Assembly: GCA_937892155.1 (NCBI GenBank) | Contig: CALAUG010000073.1 | Span: forward strand, 1 to 44,601 | Length of the DNA stretch: 44,601 nucleotides | Source of the DNA: an uncultured Bacteroidales bacterium | GTDB taxonomy: Bacteria > Bacteroidota > Bacteroidia > Bacteroidales > UBA1715 | Direction: 5' to 3' | In this document: positions 1-8,677 of the stretch, one piece after another | Numbering within the stretch: position 1 is the first letter of the stretch | Layout: every line of letters starts with the position of its first letter | Notes under the pieces: model-generated | What the model was told of the DNA's origin: nothing | The model's database searches: none | The model's input: only the letters and a program-made list of their open reading frames with translations | Translations under genes and position numbers: made by a program

Positions 1-67
1 ATGGGAAGGCTTCGATGTAGGCCACGGCAAGAAGGCTAAATTTGGTAGCGTGACATTAGTACGATAA
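1..67 (+). CDS. 3' end of an unidentified gene (partial)
   Basis: An open frame enters from the left edge and ends at the TAA at 65-67. It gives about 21 residues, ending in GSVTLVR. That is too little to recognise. Bacteroidales usually have rpoC or a small DUF3467 gene just before rpsL, but I cannot match these residues to either. The frame is supported by a strong terminator hairpin about 20 bases after the stop, which makes this the last gene of the preceding transcript. Confidence 0.5.
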   Translation, partial: WEGFDVGHGKKAKFGSVTLVR

Positions 68-86
68 TAACGTAACGTTATAATAA

Positions 87-128
87 TGAAGGGGGAAATT
101 GCGTGGTTTCCCCCTTTCGTTTTATTGA
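87..128 (+). terminator. Rho-independent terminator before the ribosomal protein cluster
   Basis: The arm AAGGGGGAAA (89-98) pairs with TTTCCCCCTT (107-116) across an 8-base loop and is followed by a T-rich run (TTCGTTTTATT). It separates the upstream transcript from the rpsL-rplQ cluster. Confidence 0.85.
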
Positions 129-174
129 TTCTTTTGTTAAAAAGAAAAAAAAGAGAGTTTTTTTGAGGAAATGT

Positions 175-203
175 TTTGTATTTAAAAAAAATAATTACCT
201 TTG
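175..203 (+). promoter_or_regulatory. Promoter of the rpsL-rplQ supercluster
   Basis: A Bacteroidota sigma-ABfr type promoter: TTTG at 175-178, 17 bp, then TACCTTTG at 196-203, fitting the -7 consensus TAnnTTTG. The spacing is slightly shorter than the usual 19-21 bp. Transcription would begin near 210, leaving a leader of roughly 45 bases before rpsL. It is the only good promoter before the 31-gene run. Confidence 0.7.
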
Positions 204-254
204 CAACCCGATTTAATGGGAATAGTATATCTAATAATTAAAGTAATATAATAT

Positions 255-638
255 ATGCCTACAATTCAGCAGTTAGTAAGAAAGGGTAGAAATGAGATTG
301 TTGATAATAGCAAATCTCCAGCATTAGATTCTTGCCCACAAAAGAGAGGTGTATGTGTTCGTGTTTACACAACTACGCCTAAAAAACCTAATTCTGCAAT
401 GCGTAAGGTTGCGCGTGTTCGTTTAACAAACGGCAAGGAAGTCAATGCTTACATTCCAGGAGAAGGTCACAAATTACAAGAACACTCTATCGTGTTAGTA
501 CGTGGTGGTCGTGTTAAAGATTTACCAGGTGTTCGTTATCACTTAGTAAGAGGTGCGTTGGATTCTTCTGGTGTTGAAGGAAGATTGCAATCTCGCTCTA
601 AATACGGAGCAAAACGTCCAAAAGAAACAAAGAAGTAA
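255..638 (+). CDS. rpsL: 30S ribosomal protein S12
   Basis: S12 sits at the decoding centre of the 30S subunit and helps monitor codon-anticodon pairing. The 127-residue product has the usual family length. The segment TTPKKPNSAMR (residues 40-50) carries the paired lysines contacted by streptomycin, both wild type here. RVKDLPG (86-92) holds the aspartate that is beta-methylthiolated in many bacteria. It is the first gene of the cluster, about 50 bases downstream of the promoter -7 box, with rpsG 19 bases later. No Shine-Dalgarno site is visible, as is usual in this phylum. Confidence 0.98.
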   Translation: MPTIQQLVRKGRNEIVDNSKSPALDSCPQKRGVCVRVYTTTPKKPNSAMRKVARVRLTNGKEVNAYIPGEGHKLQEHSIVLVRGGRVKDLPGVRYHLVRGALDSSGVEGRLQSRSKYGAKRPKETKK

Positions 639-657
639 TTTTTAATAAGCATTTTCA

Positions 658-1134
658 ATGAGAAAGAGTAAACCAAAAAAACGAGTAATTCTTCCAGATC
701 CTAAGTTTGGGGATGTGGCAGTAACGAAGTTCGTAAACAATCTTATGATCGATGGTAAAAAAAGCATCGCTTATGAAATTTTTTATGATACGTTAGATAT
801 CGTTGAAGAAAAGAAACAAACTGCAGATATGTCTGCTTTAGATGTGTGGAAAAAAGCTCTAGACAATGTTACTCCATTGGTAGAGGTAAAAAGCCGTCGT
901 GTAGGTGGTGCTACATTCCAGATTCCTTCTGAAATTCGTCCAGCGCGCCGTGAATCAATGGGTATGAAGAACTTGATTTTATTCGCACGTAAACGTGCCG
1001 GCCATTCAATGAAAGATAAACTAGCTGCTGAAATTTTGGCTGCCTTCAACGAAGAAGGTGGAGCTTTCAAGAAGAAAGACGAAACTCACAGAATGGCAGA
1101 AGCAAATAAAGCATTTTCTCACTTTAGATTCTAA
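658..1134 (+). CDS. rpsG: 30S ribosomal protein S7
   Basis: S7 nucleates assembly of the 30S head on the 3' domain of 16S rRNA and lines the E site. The 158-residue protein starts MRKSKPKKR and contains the conserved central stretch VGGATFQIPSEIRPARRES, with the beta-hairpin that reaches the exit-site tRNA. Length and order (rpsL-rpsG-fusA) match the str operon. The gap to fusA is 12 bases, so co-transcription is expected. Confidence 0.98.
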   Translation: MRKSKPKKRVILPDPKFGDVAVTKFVNNLMIDGKKSIAYEIFYDTLDIVEEKKQTADMSALDVWKKALDNVTPLVEVKSRRVGGATFQIPSEIRPARRESMGMKNLILFARKRAGHSMKDKLAAEILAAFNEEGGAFKKKDETHRMAEANKAFSHFRF

Positions 1135-1146
1135 TATTACCGAAAG

Positions 1147-3237
1147 ATGGCAAAAGTTGATTTACATTATACAAGAAACATTGGTATTGCAGCTCACATT
1201 GACGCTGGTAAAACAACTACTACTGAACGTATCCTTTATTACACGGGAAAAACTCATAAAATTGGTGAAGTTCATGATGGTGGAGCAACAATGGACTGGA
1301 TGGTTCAAGAACAAGAACGTGGTATCACAATTTGCTCTGCTGCGACTACATGTTTCTGGAAATACAAAGACAATCAATATAAAATAAATATCATTGATAC
1401 TCCTGGACACGTTGATTTTACATCAGAGGTAAATCGTTCATTGCGTATCCTTGATGGTCTAGTGTTCTTGTTTTCAGCTGTTGATGGTGTTGAGCCTCAG
1501 TCAGAAACAAACTGGCGCTTGGCAGATGGTTACAATGTGACTCGTTTGGGTTTCGTTAATAAAATGGACCGTCAAGGGGCAGATTTCTTGAACGTTTGTA
1601 AACAAGTTCGTGAAATGTTGGGTGGCAACGCCGTTCCTTTACAATTACCAATCGGAGCTGAAGATTCGTTCAAGGGTGTTGTTGACTTGGTAAAAGGCGT
1701 TGGTATGGTTTGGAACGAGGCTGATCAAGGTATGACTTATCAAGAAGTTCCTATTCCAGATGATATGAAGGACGAAGTCGCAGAATGGAGAGAAAAACTT
1801 TTGGAATCTGTTTCAGAATTTGATGACACATTGATGGAAAAATTCTTTGATGATCCAGATTCTATAACAGAAGAGGAAATCCTTGCTGCTCTTCGTAAAG
1901 CTTGTATCGCAAACAAGGTAATTCCTATGTTATGTGGTTCTTCATTTAAGAACAAAGGTGTTCAAGAATTGCTGAACTACGTTATGGAACTTCTTCCTAG
2001 TCCACTTGATAAAGAATATATTAAAGGTACAGATCCTAACACTGGCGCAGAAGTTCATCGTAGACCAGGTGTTGAAGATCCTTTCTGTGCTTTGGCATTT
2101 AAGATTGCAACCGACCCATTCGTTGGTCGTTTGTGTTACTTCCGTGTATATTCTGGTCACTTGGATGCTGGTTCTTATGTGTTCAATACAAGAAGTGGTC
2201 AAAAAGAACGTATTTCTCGTATTTACCAAATGCACGCAAATAAACAAAATCCTATTGAATTCATCGAAGGTGGTGATATTGGTGCAGGTGTAGGTTTTAA
2301 GGATGTTAAAACTGGTGATACGTTGTGTGATGAAAAAGCACCTATCGTTCTTGAATCAATGACATTCCCAGAGCCAGTTATTGGTATCGCAGTTGAACCT
2401 AAAACAAAAGCTGATGTTGATAAATTGGGTATGGCTTTGGCTAAATTGGCAGAAGAAGACCCTACTTTCACAGTGAAATCAGATCAAGAAACTGGTCAAA
2501 CAGTTATCAGTGGTATGGGTGAGCTTCACTTGGATATCATCATGGACCGTTTGAAACGTGAATTCCATGTTGAGTGTAATCAAGGTGCTCCTCAAGTAAA
2601 TTACAAAGAATGTATTACTACCGAAGTTGAACATCGTGAGGTTTTCAAAAAACAATCTGGTGGTCGTGGTAAATTCGCTGATATTGCATTCAAAATTGGT
2701 CCTGCTGATGAAGGTAAGGAAGGTTTGCAATTCGAAGATTACGTTAAAGGTGGTAATATTCCAAAAGAATTTATTCCTTCTGTTGAGAAAGGTTTCAAAG
2801 CAGCGATGGAAAATGGTGTATTAGCTGGTTATCCTGTAGAATCAATGAAGGTACAATTGATGGATGGTTCTTTCCACCCAGTTGATTCTGATGCATTGTC
2901 ATTTGAGCTTTGTGCTAAGATGGCATATAAAGAAGCTTGTAGAAAAGCTGGTCCGAAGTTGTTGGAACCAATTATGAAGGTGGAAGTTGTTACTCCAGAA
3001 GAATCAATGGGTGATGTTGTAGGTGACTTGAACAAACGTCGTGGTCAAATCCGAGGTATGGATTCAAGAAACAATGCTAGCGTAGTAAAAGCATTTGTTC
3101 CTCTTGCTGAAATGTTCGGTTATGTAACGGATCTACGTACAATCACTTCTGGTCGTGCTACATCAACAATGGAGTTTGATCACTTTGAACAAGTTCCAGC
3201 AAATATTGCAGAAACAATAATTAGTAAACAAAATTAA
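1147..3237 (+). CDS. fusA: Translation elongation factor G
   Basis: EF-G is the GTPase that drives ribosomal translocation and, with RRF, ribosome recycling. The 696-residue protein shows all G-domain motifs: AAHIDAGKT (P loop, residues 15-23), the switch segment QERGITI (about 56-62), DTPGH (84-88) and NKMD (138-141). Domains II to V follow at normal length. It sits between rpsG and rpsJ, the place of the main EF-G. In E. coli tuf follows fusA; here rpsJ follows after 10 bases. Some Bacteroidota also carry a second EF-G, but position and intact G motifs argue that this is the housekeeping copy. Confidence 0.97.
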   Translation: MAKVDLHYTRNIGIAAHIDAGKTTTTERILYYTGKTHKIGEVHDGGATMDWMVQEQERGITICSAATTCFWKYKDNQYKINIIDTPGHVDFTSEVNRSLRILDGLVFLFSAVDGVEPQSETNWRLADGYNVTRLGFVNKMDRQGADFLNVCKQVREMLGGNAVPLQLPIGAEDSFKGVVDLVKGVGMVWNEADQGMTYQEVPIPDDMKDEVAEWREKLLESVSEFDDTLMEKFFDDPDSITEEEILAALRKACIANKVIPMLCGSSFKNKGVQELLNYVMELLPSPLDKEYIKGTDPNTGAEVHRRPGVEDPFCALAFKIATDPFVGRLCYFRVYSGHLDAGSYVFNTRSGQKERISRIYQMHANKQNPIEFIEGGDIGAGVGFKDVKTGDTLCDEKAPIVLESMTFPEPVIGIAVEPKTKADVDKLGMALAKLAEEDPTFTVKSDQETGQTVISGMGELHLDIIMDRLKREFHVECNQGAPQVNYKECITTEVEHREVFKKQSGGRGKFADIAFKIGPADEGKEGLQFEDYVKGGNIPKEFIPSVEKGFKAAMENGVLAGYPVESMKVQLMDGSFHPVDSDALSFELCAKMAYKEACRKAGPKLLEPIMKVEVVTPEESMGDVVGDLNKRRGQIRGMDSRNNASVVKAFVPLAEMFGYVTDLRTITSGRATSTMEFDHFEQVPANIAETIISKQN

Positions 3238-3247
3238 TATTAAAGGC

Positions 3248-3553
3248 ATGAGTCAAAGAATTAGAATTAAATTGAAGTCTTATGACCACAATCTAGTAGA
3301 TAAATCTGCTGAAAAGATTGTTAAGACTGTAAAAACTACAGGTGCTGTAGTAAGTGGTCCGATTCCGCTGCCAACTCACAAGCGAATTTTTACAGTTAAC
3401 CGCTCTACGCATGTTAACAAGAAAGCTCGTGAACAATTTCAATTGTCATCACATGCAAGACTACTTGACATTTATAGTAGTTCTTCAAAAACAGTTGATG
3501 CTTTGATGAAACTTGAGTTGCCAAGTGGTGTAGAAGTTGAAATTAGAGTGTAG
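3248..3553 (+). CDS. rpsJ: 30S ribosomal protein S10 (NusE)
   Basis: S10 is part of the 30S head and also acts as NusE, linking RNA polymerase-bound NusG to the ribosome and taking part in rRNA antitermination. The 101-residue product begins MSQRIRIKLKSYDHN, the family signature, and contains GPIPLPTHKRIFTVNRS. It heads the classical S10 operon, here fused to the str genes without an obvious promoter or terminator in the 10-base gap after fusA. Confidence 0.98.
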   Translation: MSQRIRIKLKSYDHNLVDKSAEKIVKTVKTTGAVVSGPIPLPTHKRIFTVNRSTHVNKKAREQFQLSSHARLLDIYSSSSKTVDALMKLELPSGVEVEIRV

Positions 3554-3575
3554 TAATTTAAAATTGTAAAAAGAG

Positions 3576-4196
3576 ATGCTTGGTATACTAGGTAAAAAAG
3601 TAGGTATGACCTCTATCTTCTTGGAAGATGGAAAGAACGTAGCATGTACTGTAATCGAGGCAGGACCTTGCGTTATTACACAAGTTAAGTCAAAAGAAAC
3701 TGATGGTTACAATTCTGTGCAAATGGGTTTTGACGATAAGAAAGAAAAAAATACTTCTCGTGCAGAACTAGGTCATTTCAAAAAAGCAAATGCAACTCCA
3801 AAAAGAGAAGTTGTTGAATTTAGAAATTTTGACAAAGAAGTTAGTCTAGGTGATGTTCTTTCTGTGGCTGATATTTTAGCAGAGGGTGATTGGCTAGACG
3901 TTACAGGTACGACTAAAGGACGTGGTTTCCAAGGTGTTGTAAAACGTCATGGATTCGGCGGTGTTGGTGAAGCAACTCACGGTCAGGATGACCGTCAACG
4001 TGCGCCAGGTTCTATCGGTGCTTGTTCTACTCCTTCTCGTGTATTCAAAGGTATGAGAATGGGTGGTCAAATGGGTGGCAATCAGGTTAAGGTAGAGAAC
4101 CTTGAAGTTGTAAAAGTTTTGCCAGAAAAGAATGTAATATTAGTAAGAGGTGCTGTGCCTGGAGCTAAAGGTGGATATTTAATAATGACAAAGTAA
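3576..4196 (+). CDS. rplC: 50S ribosomal protein L3
   Basis: L3 binds domain VI of 23S rRNA, and its long loop approaches the peptidyl transferase centre. The 206-residue product starts MLGILGKKVGMTSIF. The loop region includes GQDDRQRAPGSIGAC and the GGQMG segment whose glutamine is the PrmB methylation site in E. coli. Its stop codon lies one base before the rplD start, so L3 and L4 are probably translationally coupled. Confidence 0.98.
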   Translation: MLGILGKKVGMTSIFLEDGKNVACTVIEAGPCVITQVKSKETDGYNSVQMGFDDKKEKNTSRAELGHFKKANATPKREVVEFRNFDKEVSLGDVLSVADILAEGDWLDVTGTTKGRGFQGVVKRHGFGGVGEATHGQDDRQRAPGSIGACSTPSRVFKGMRMGGQMGGNQVKVENLEVVKVLPEKNVILVRGAVPGAKGGYLIMTK

Positions 4197-4197
4197 G

Positions 4198-4827
4198 ATG
4201 GAAATAGCAGTAAAAGATATACAAGGTAAAGAAACCGGAAAGAAAATCACTCTTGACGATTCTGTATTTGGTATTGAACCAAATGAACATGCTGTTTACT
4301 TGGATGTGAAAGCTATCTTAGCTAATAAACGTCAAGGTACTCACGCTTCAAAAGAAAAAAGTACAATTTCAGGTAGTACAAAGAAATTGAAAAGACAAAA
4401 AGGAACAGGTGGAGCTCGTGCAGGTAGCATTAAAAACCCATTGTTCCGCGGTGGAGCAAGAGTTTTTGGTCCTCAACCAAGAGACTATTCAGAAAAGGTG
4501 AATAAAAAGGTTAAGGATTTAGCTCGTAAGTCTGCTTTGTCAGCAAAGGTAAAAGATAACGAAGTCATAGTTGTTGAAGATTTTTCTTTTGATGCCCCAA
4601 AGACAAAACAAATGGTGGAATTTAAGAAGAATTTCAACTTGAATGACAAAAATTCTTTGTTAGTTATGGCAAATCCAAATAATAATGTATATTTGTCAGC
4701 CAGAAATTTACAAGGGTTTTCTGTTGTATGTGCTTCAGAATTAAACACTTATGAAATCCTTAAGGCAAAAAATTTGATTTTGTGTGTAGGTTCAGTTGAA
4801 GAAATAGTTAAAACTTTAAATAAATAA
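4198..4827 (+). CDS. rplD: 50S ribosomal protein L4
   Basis: L4 binds domain I of 23S rRNA, and its extended loop lines the nascent-peptide tunnel at the macrolide-sensing constriction. The loop lies at about residues 61-90 and includes KRQKGTGGARAG and FRGGARVFGP. The protein has 209 residues, a normal size. In E. coli L4 represses the S10 operon at its leader. I see no matching leader structure here, so that regulation is unproven. The start ATG is one base after the rplC stop. Confidence 0.97.
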   Translation: MEIAVKDIQGKETGKKITLDDSVFGIEPNEHAVYLDVKAILANKRQGTHASKEKSTISGSTKKLKRQKGTGGARAGSIKNPLFRGGARVFGPQPRDYSEKVNKKVKDLARKSALSAKVKDNEVIVVEDFSFDAPKTKQMVEFKKNFNLNDKNSLLVMANPNNNVYLSARNLQGFSVVCASELNTYEILKAKNLILCVGSVEEIVKTLNK

Positions 4828-4833
4828 TTGGTG

Positions 4834-5124
4834 ATGGAAGTATTGCAAAAACCGATCATAACAGAAAAAATGTCGAAGAAAGGCGACGCTTTGAACCAAT
4901 ATGGTTTTATCGTTGAAAAGACAGCTGACAAAGATCAAATAAAGAAAGCAGTTGAGGAAATGTATGGTGTGAAGGTATTGGCAGTAAACACTATGCGTTA
5001 CGAAGGAAAATTAAAAGCACGTAACACAAAACAAGGTTTGATGATTGGGAGAACCAATGCATTCAAGAAAGCAGTTGTTACGGTAGAAAAAGATCAAAAA
5101 ATAGACTTCTATAGTAATATTTAA
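4834..5124 (+). CDS. rplW: 50S ribosomal protein L23
   Basis: L23 sits at the polypeptide exit and is the docking site for trigger factor and the signal recognition particle. I place the start at the ATG at 4834, giving MEVLQKPIITEKMSKKGD and 96 residues. In-frame TTG and GTG codons just upstream (4828 and 4831) would only add two non-conserved residues. The segment ITEKM and the C-terminal VTVEKDQKIDFYS are typical. The gap to rplD is 6 bases and to rplB 5 bases. Confidence 0.97.
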   Translation: MEVLQKPIITEKMSKKGDALNQYGFIVEKTADKDQIKKAVEEMYGVKVLAVNTMRYEGKLKARNTKQGLMIGRTNAFKKAVVTVEKDQKIDFYSNI

Positions 5125-5129
5125 TAGAA

Positions 5130-5957
5130 ATGGCAGTAAAAAAATTAAAACCAACTACTCCAGGACAACGTCATAAGGTTGTAGTCGTTGATGAACAAAT
5201 CTCATCGACTAATAAGCCAGAGAAATCGTTGTTGGCAGTGTTAAAAAGTACTGGTGGTAGAGACAATACGGGAAAAATGACGATGCGTTATATTGGTGGA
5301 GGCCATAAACGCAAATATCGTATTATAGATTTCAAAAGAGATAAAGAAGATATTCAAGGGGAAGTGGTTTCTATTGAATATGATCCTAATAGAAGTGCAA
5401 GAATTTGTTTGGTTCAGTATGAGGATGGGGAAAAAAGATACATCGTTGCTCCTAATGGGATTCAAGTAGGTCAAAAAGTAGTTTCAGGTAAAACTGCGGA
5501 ACCAGAAATTGGAAATACTTTGTATCTGAAGGATATACCTCTAGGTACAATTATTCACAATATTGAGTTAACTCCGGGTAGAGGAGCACAATTAGCTCGT
5601 AGTGCTGGATCTTATGCACAATTAGCTTCTCGTGATGGGAAATACGCAATCGTAAAACTTCCTTCGGGTGAAACAAGAATGGTACTTGTTACTTGTAAAG
5701 CCACGATTGGTTCTGTGTCCAATCCGGAACACTCTTTGGAAGCATCAGGAAAAGCTGGTCGCTCAAGATGGTTAGGACGTCGTCCACGAAACAGAGGTGT
5801 TGTAATGAACCCAGTTGATCACCCAATGGGTGGTGGTGAAGGACGTGCATCAGGAGGTCTTCCTCGTTCAAGAAAGGGTCTTCCTTCTAGAGGATATAAG
5901 ACACGTGCACCTAAGAAAGCATCGAATAAGTTAATTATTGAAAGAAGAAAGAAGTAA
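5130..5957 (+). CDS. rplB: 50S ribosomal protein L2
   Basis: L2 is needed for subunit association and peptidyl transferase assembly. The 275-residue protein has the conserved C-terminal stretch NPVDHPMGGGEGRASGG, with His231 equivalent to the functionally important histidine of the family. The basic tail (PRSRKGLPSRGYKTRAPKK) is normal. It follows rplW after 5 bases and precedes rpsS by 16. Confidence 0.98.
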   Translation: MAVKKLKPTTPGQRHKVVVVDEQISSTNKPEKSLLAVLKSTGGRDNTGKMTMRYIGGGHKRKYRIIDFKRDKEDIQGEVVSIEYDPNRSARICLVQYEDGEKRYIVAPNGIQVGQKVVSGKTAEPEIGNTLYLKDIPLGTIIHNIELTPGRGAQLARSAGSYAQLASRDGKYAIVKLPSGETRMVLVTCKATIGSVSNPEHSLEASGKAGRSRWLGRRPRNRGVVMNPVDHPMGGGEGRASGGLPRSRKGLPSRGYKTRAPKKASNKLIIERRKK

Positions 5958-5973
5958 CTAAAAAGAAGAAACT

Positions 5974-6240
5974 ATGAGTCGTTCTCTAAAAAAAGGACCA
6001 TATATTGATTTTAATTTGGAGAGAAAAGTTCTTCAAATGAATGAAAGTGGAAAGAAATCTTCTATAAAAACATGGGCACGTGCCTCAATGATTTCTCCAG
6101 ATTTTGTAGGTCATACAGTGTTAGTTCATAACGGAAATAAATTTATTCCTGTTTATGTAACAGAAAATATGGTAGGTCATAAATTGGGAGAGTTCGCACC
6201 TACGCGTAACTTCCGAGGACATGGTGGTAATAAAAAGTAA
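5974..6240 (+). CDS. rpsS: 30S ribosomal protein S19
   Basis: S19 forms part of the 30S head with S13 and contacts the A-site finger of 23S rRNA. The 88-residue protein starts MSRSLKKGPYIDFNLE and has the signature GHKLGEFAPTRNFRGH near its C-terminus. It lies between rplB and rplV, as in the standard S10 operon. Confidence 0.98.
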   Translation: MSRSLKKGPYIDFNLERKVLQMNESGKKSSIKTWARASMISPDFVGHTVLVHNGNKFIPVYVTENMVGHKLGEFAPTRNFRGHGGNKK

Positions 6241-6251
6241 AATAGCGGGTC

Positions 6252-6647
6252 ATGAATAGAAAGAAAATAACAGCAGAAAAATACAAAGAAGCAAAGAAAG
6301 CTAAAGCCTTCGCTATATTGCGTGACTGTCCAACTTCCCCTCGAAAAATGCGCTTAGTTGTTGATATGATTAGAGGAAAAGAAGTTAACTTAGCATTAGA
6401 TATGTTGCGCTATTCTTCAAAAGAAGCTGCTAAACGTGTTGAAAAATTGCTTTTGAGCGCTGTGAATAATTGGCAGCAGAAAAATGAGGGACAAAGAATA
6501 GAAGATAATGCTTTATATGTGAAGGAAATCTTTGTGAATGAAGGAAGAACTTTAAAAAGAATTCAACCAGCACCACAAGGAAGAGCACATAGAATTCGTA
6601 AACGTTCAAATCATGTTACAGTTGTAGTTGATACAATTAACAAGTAA
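6252..6647 (+). CDS. rplV: 50S ribosomal protein L22
   Basis: L22 spans the large subunit, and its beta-hairpin meets L4 at the tunnel constriction. The 131-residue product contains the helical core RDCPTSPRKMRLVVDMIRGK and the hairpin segment RIQPAPQGRAHRIRKRSNH, which is wild type in appearance. The N-terminus (MNRKKITAEKYKEAKKAKA) is about 15 residues longer than in E. coli. Gaps on both sides are 11 bases. Confidence 0.97.
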   Translation: MNRKKITAEKYKEAKKAKAFAILRDCPTSPRKMRLVVDMIRGKEVNLALDMLRYSSKEAAKRVEKLLLSAVNNWQQKNEGQRIEDNALYVKEIFVNEGRTLKRIQPAPQGRAHRIRKRSNHVTVVVDTINK

Positions 6648-6658
6648 AATTAGATTTC

Positions 6659-7384
6659 ATGGGACAAAAAGTAAATCCGATAGGAAATAGGTTAGGATAT
6701 ATTAAAGGTTGGGATTCTAACTGGTATGGTGGCGATAATTATGTTGAAAAACTACATGAGGATTATGAGATTCGCCGCTATTTGAACGCTCGTCTTGCAA
6801 AAGCAAGTATATCAAAGATTATAATAGAGCGTACTTTAAAATTAGTTACAATTACAATAAACACAGCTCGTCCTGGAATTATTATCGGAAAGGGTGGTCA
6901 AGAGGTTGACAAATTGAAGGAAGAGTTGAAGAAAATTTCTAATAAAGAAGTTCAAATCAATATTTTTGAGGTTAAACGTCCTGAGTTAGATGCTGTAATT
7001 GTTGCAGATGGTATTGCTCGTCAGTTAGAAGGTCGTGTAGCATATAGACGCGCTATAAAAATGGCTATCGCTTCTGCTATGAGAATGGGTGCAGAAGGAA
7101 TTAAGGTCCAGATTTCTGGTCGTTTGAATGGTGCAGAAATGGCTCGTTCGGAAATGTACAAGGAAGGACGAATTCCATTGCATACATTGAGAGCAGATAT
7201 TGACTATGCAAGTACGTTCGCATTGACAACATATGGCAAATTGGGATTAAAAGTTTGGATCTTCAAGGGTGAAGTTTATGGTAAGGTTGATTTAGCTCCA
7301 AACACCGTTGTTGGTAGTGCTGCTCCTAAGAAAAGTTTTAGTAACGCAGGAGCGAAGAGAAAAAGTAGTAAAAAAAATAACTAA
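6659..7384 (+). CDS. rpsC: 30S ribosomal protein S3
   Basis: S3 lies at the mRNA entry of the 30S subunit and contributes to mRNA helicase activity with S4 and S5. The 241-residue protein has an N-terminal KH domain with the GKGG loop at residues 77-80 and a C-terminal S3 domain (about 108-190). A lysine- and serine-rich tail of about 25 residues (ending KRKSSKKNN) follows. It sits between rplV and rplP, 11 and 12 bases away. Confidence 0.98.
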   Translation: MGQKVNPIGNRLGYIKGWDSNWYGGDNYVEKLHEDYEIRRYLNARLAKASISKIIIERTLKLVTITINTARPGIIIGKGGQEVDKLKEELKKISNKEVQINIFEVKRPELDAVIVADGIARQLEGRVAYRRAIKMAIASAMRMGAEGIKVQISGRLNGAEMARSEMYKEGRIPLHTLRADIDYASTFALTTYGKLGLKVWIFKGEVYGKVDLAPNTVVGSAAPKKSFSNAGAKRKSSKKNN

Positions 7385-7396
7385 TAAGAATAGGCC

Positions 7397-7819
7397 ATGT
7401 TACAACCAAAGAAAACAAAATATAGAAAGCAACAAAAGGGCAGAATGAAAGGTAATGCTCAAAGAGGGCATGAATTAGCTTTCGGATCTTTTGGAATTAA
7501 ATCGTTGGAATCTTATTGGATTACTGCTCGCCAAATTGAGGCAGCTCGTGTTGCAGTAACTCGTTACATGAAACGTGAAGGTCAAATTTGGATTCGTATA
7601 TTTCCTGATAAACCAGTAACAGCAAAACCTGCTGAAGTTCGTCAAGGTAAAGGTAAAGGTGCGGTAGATCACTGGGCAGCACCTGTCACTCCAGGGAGAA
7701 TCTTGTTTGAAGCAGATGGAGTTCCATTGGAAGTTGCAAAAGAAGCACTTCGCTTGGCTGCTCAGAAATTGCCGATAACAACCAAGTTTGTTGTAAGAAA
7801 TGATTATGTTCAAGAATAG
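7397..7819 (+). CDS. rplP: 50S ribosomal protein L16
   Basis: L16 organises the A-site region of the 50S subunit and is essential for a mature peptidyl transferase centre. The 140-residue protein starts MLQPKKTKYRKQQKGRMKG and holds FGSFGIKSLE and the conserved MKREGQIWIRIFPDKPVTAKP region. The family arginine that can be hydroxylated (near PAEVRQGKGKG) is in the expected place. Gene order is standard. Confidence 0.98.
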   Translation: MLQPKKTKYRKQQKGRMKGNAQRGHELAFGSFGIKSLESYWITARQIEAARVAVTRYMKREGQIWIRIFPDKPVTAKPAEVRQGKGKGAVDHWAAPVTPGRILFEADGVPLEVAKEALRLAAQKLPITTKFVVRNDYVQE

Positions 7820-7830
7820 AAAAGTAAGCC

Positions 7831-8025
7831 ATGAAAGCAACTGAAATTAGAGAATTATCGACAAAAGAGATTGAGGAAAAGATCCAAGTTGAACAGGAAG
7901 CATTGAATAAGATGAAACTTAATCATGTGATTTCTCCTTTGGAAAATCCTAATCAGATAAAGGAAGCGAGAAAAACAATTGCTCGTTTGAAAACTGTTTT
8001 AAATGAACGAGAATTAACTAAATAG
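7831..8025 (+). CDS. rpmC: 50S ribosomal protein L29
   Basis: L29 is a small two-helix protein next to L23 at the tunnel exit. The 64-residue product starts MKATEIRELSTKEIEEKI and ends with the typical ARKTIARLKTVLNER helix. It lies 11 bases after rplP and 9 bases before rpsQ, in the usual S10 operon position. Confidence 0.96.
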   Translation: MKATEIRELSTKEIEEKIQVEQEALNKMKLNHVISPLENPNQIKEARKTIARLKTVLNERELTK

Positions 8026-8034
8026 AATCCTAAA

Positions 8035-8289
8035 ATGGAAAGAAATTTTAGAAAAGAAAGAATCGGGATTGTTGTTAGCAACAAAATGGACAAAACAATT
8101 GTCGTTGCTGTAGAGCGTAAAGAAAAACATGCTTTATACGGAAAATTTTTGAAAAAAACGACTAAGTTTGTTGCTCATGATGAGAAGTCTGAATGTTCTG
8201 AAGGCGATGTTGTGAGAATTATGGAAACTCGTCCTTTGAGTAAGACAAAACGTTGGCGATTAGTTGAGATAATAGAAAAAACGAAATAA
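8035..8289 (+). CDS. rpsQ: 30S ribosomal protein S17
   Basis: S17 is a primary 16S rRNA binder of the 30S body with an OB fold. The 84-residue product contains GIVVSNKMDKTIVVAVERK (strands 1 and 2), a KFLKKTTKFVAHDE segment and GDVVRIMETRPLSKTKRWRLVEI, all family hallmarks. Only 3 bases separate it from rplN, so the two are likely coupled in translation. Confidence 0.98.
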   Translation: MERNFRKERIGIVVSNKMDKTIVVAVERKEKHALYGKFLKKTTKFVAHDEKSECSEGDVVRIMETRPLSKTKRWRLVEIIEKTK

Positions 8290-8292
8290 GAG

Positions 8293-8661
8293 ATGATACA
8301 GCAAGAGACAAGATTAAATGTTGCTGATAACAGTGGAGCAAAGGAAGTTTTGTGTATCCGTGTTTTAGGTGGTACAGGAAAGCGTTATGCTTCTATCGGT
8401 GATAAAATCGTAGTAACTGTAAAAAGTGCAATGCCAAATGGTAATGTTAAGCAAGGTCAAGTTACTAAGGGTGTAGTTGTTAGAACTAAAAAAGAAGTTA
8501 AGCGTGCTGACGGATCATACATCCGTTTTGATGACAATGCGGTTGTTTTGCTTAACGAAGCTGGCGAAATGAGAGGAACTCGTATTTTTGGACCTGTTGG
8601 TCGTGAATTACGTGACGGGCAATATATGAAGATAGTTTCACTTGCTCCAGAGGTATTATAA
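8293..8661 (+). CDS. rplN: 50S ribosomal protein L14
   Basis: L14 forms the inter-subunit bridge B8 with 16S rRNA and is the site where RsfS silences the ribosome. The 122-residue protein starts MIQQETRLNVADNSGAKEV and ends EYMKIVSLAPEVL-like (QYMKIVSLAPEVL), the family signature. It opens the spc-type half of the cluster without its own promoter. Confidence 0.98.
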   Translation: MIQQETRLNVADNSGAKEVLCIRVLGGTGKRYASIGDKIVVTVKSAMPNGNVKQGQVTKGVVVRTKKEVKRADGSYIRFDDNAVVLLNEAGEMRGTRIFGPVGRELRDGQYMKIVSLAPEVL

Positions 8662-8677
8662 TTTAATTAGTGTTAAG

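Noticed and set aside
8642..8677. Longer L24 starting at TTG 8642
   Set aside because: It would overlap rplN and add residues not seen in the family; the ATG at 8678 gives the standard N-terminus.
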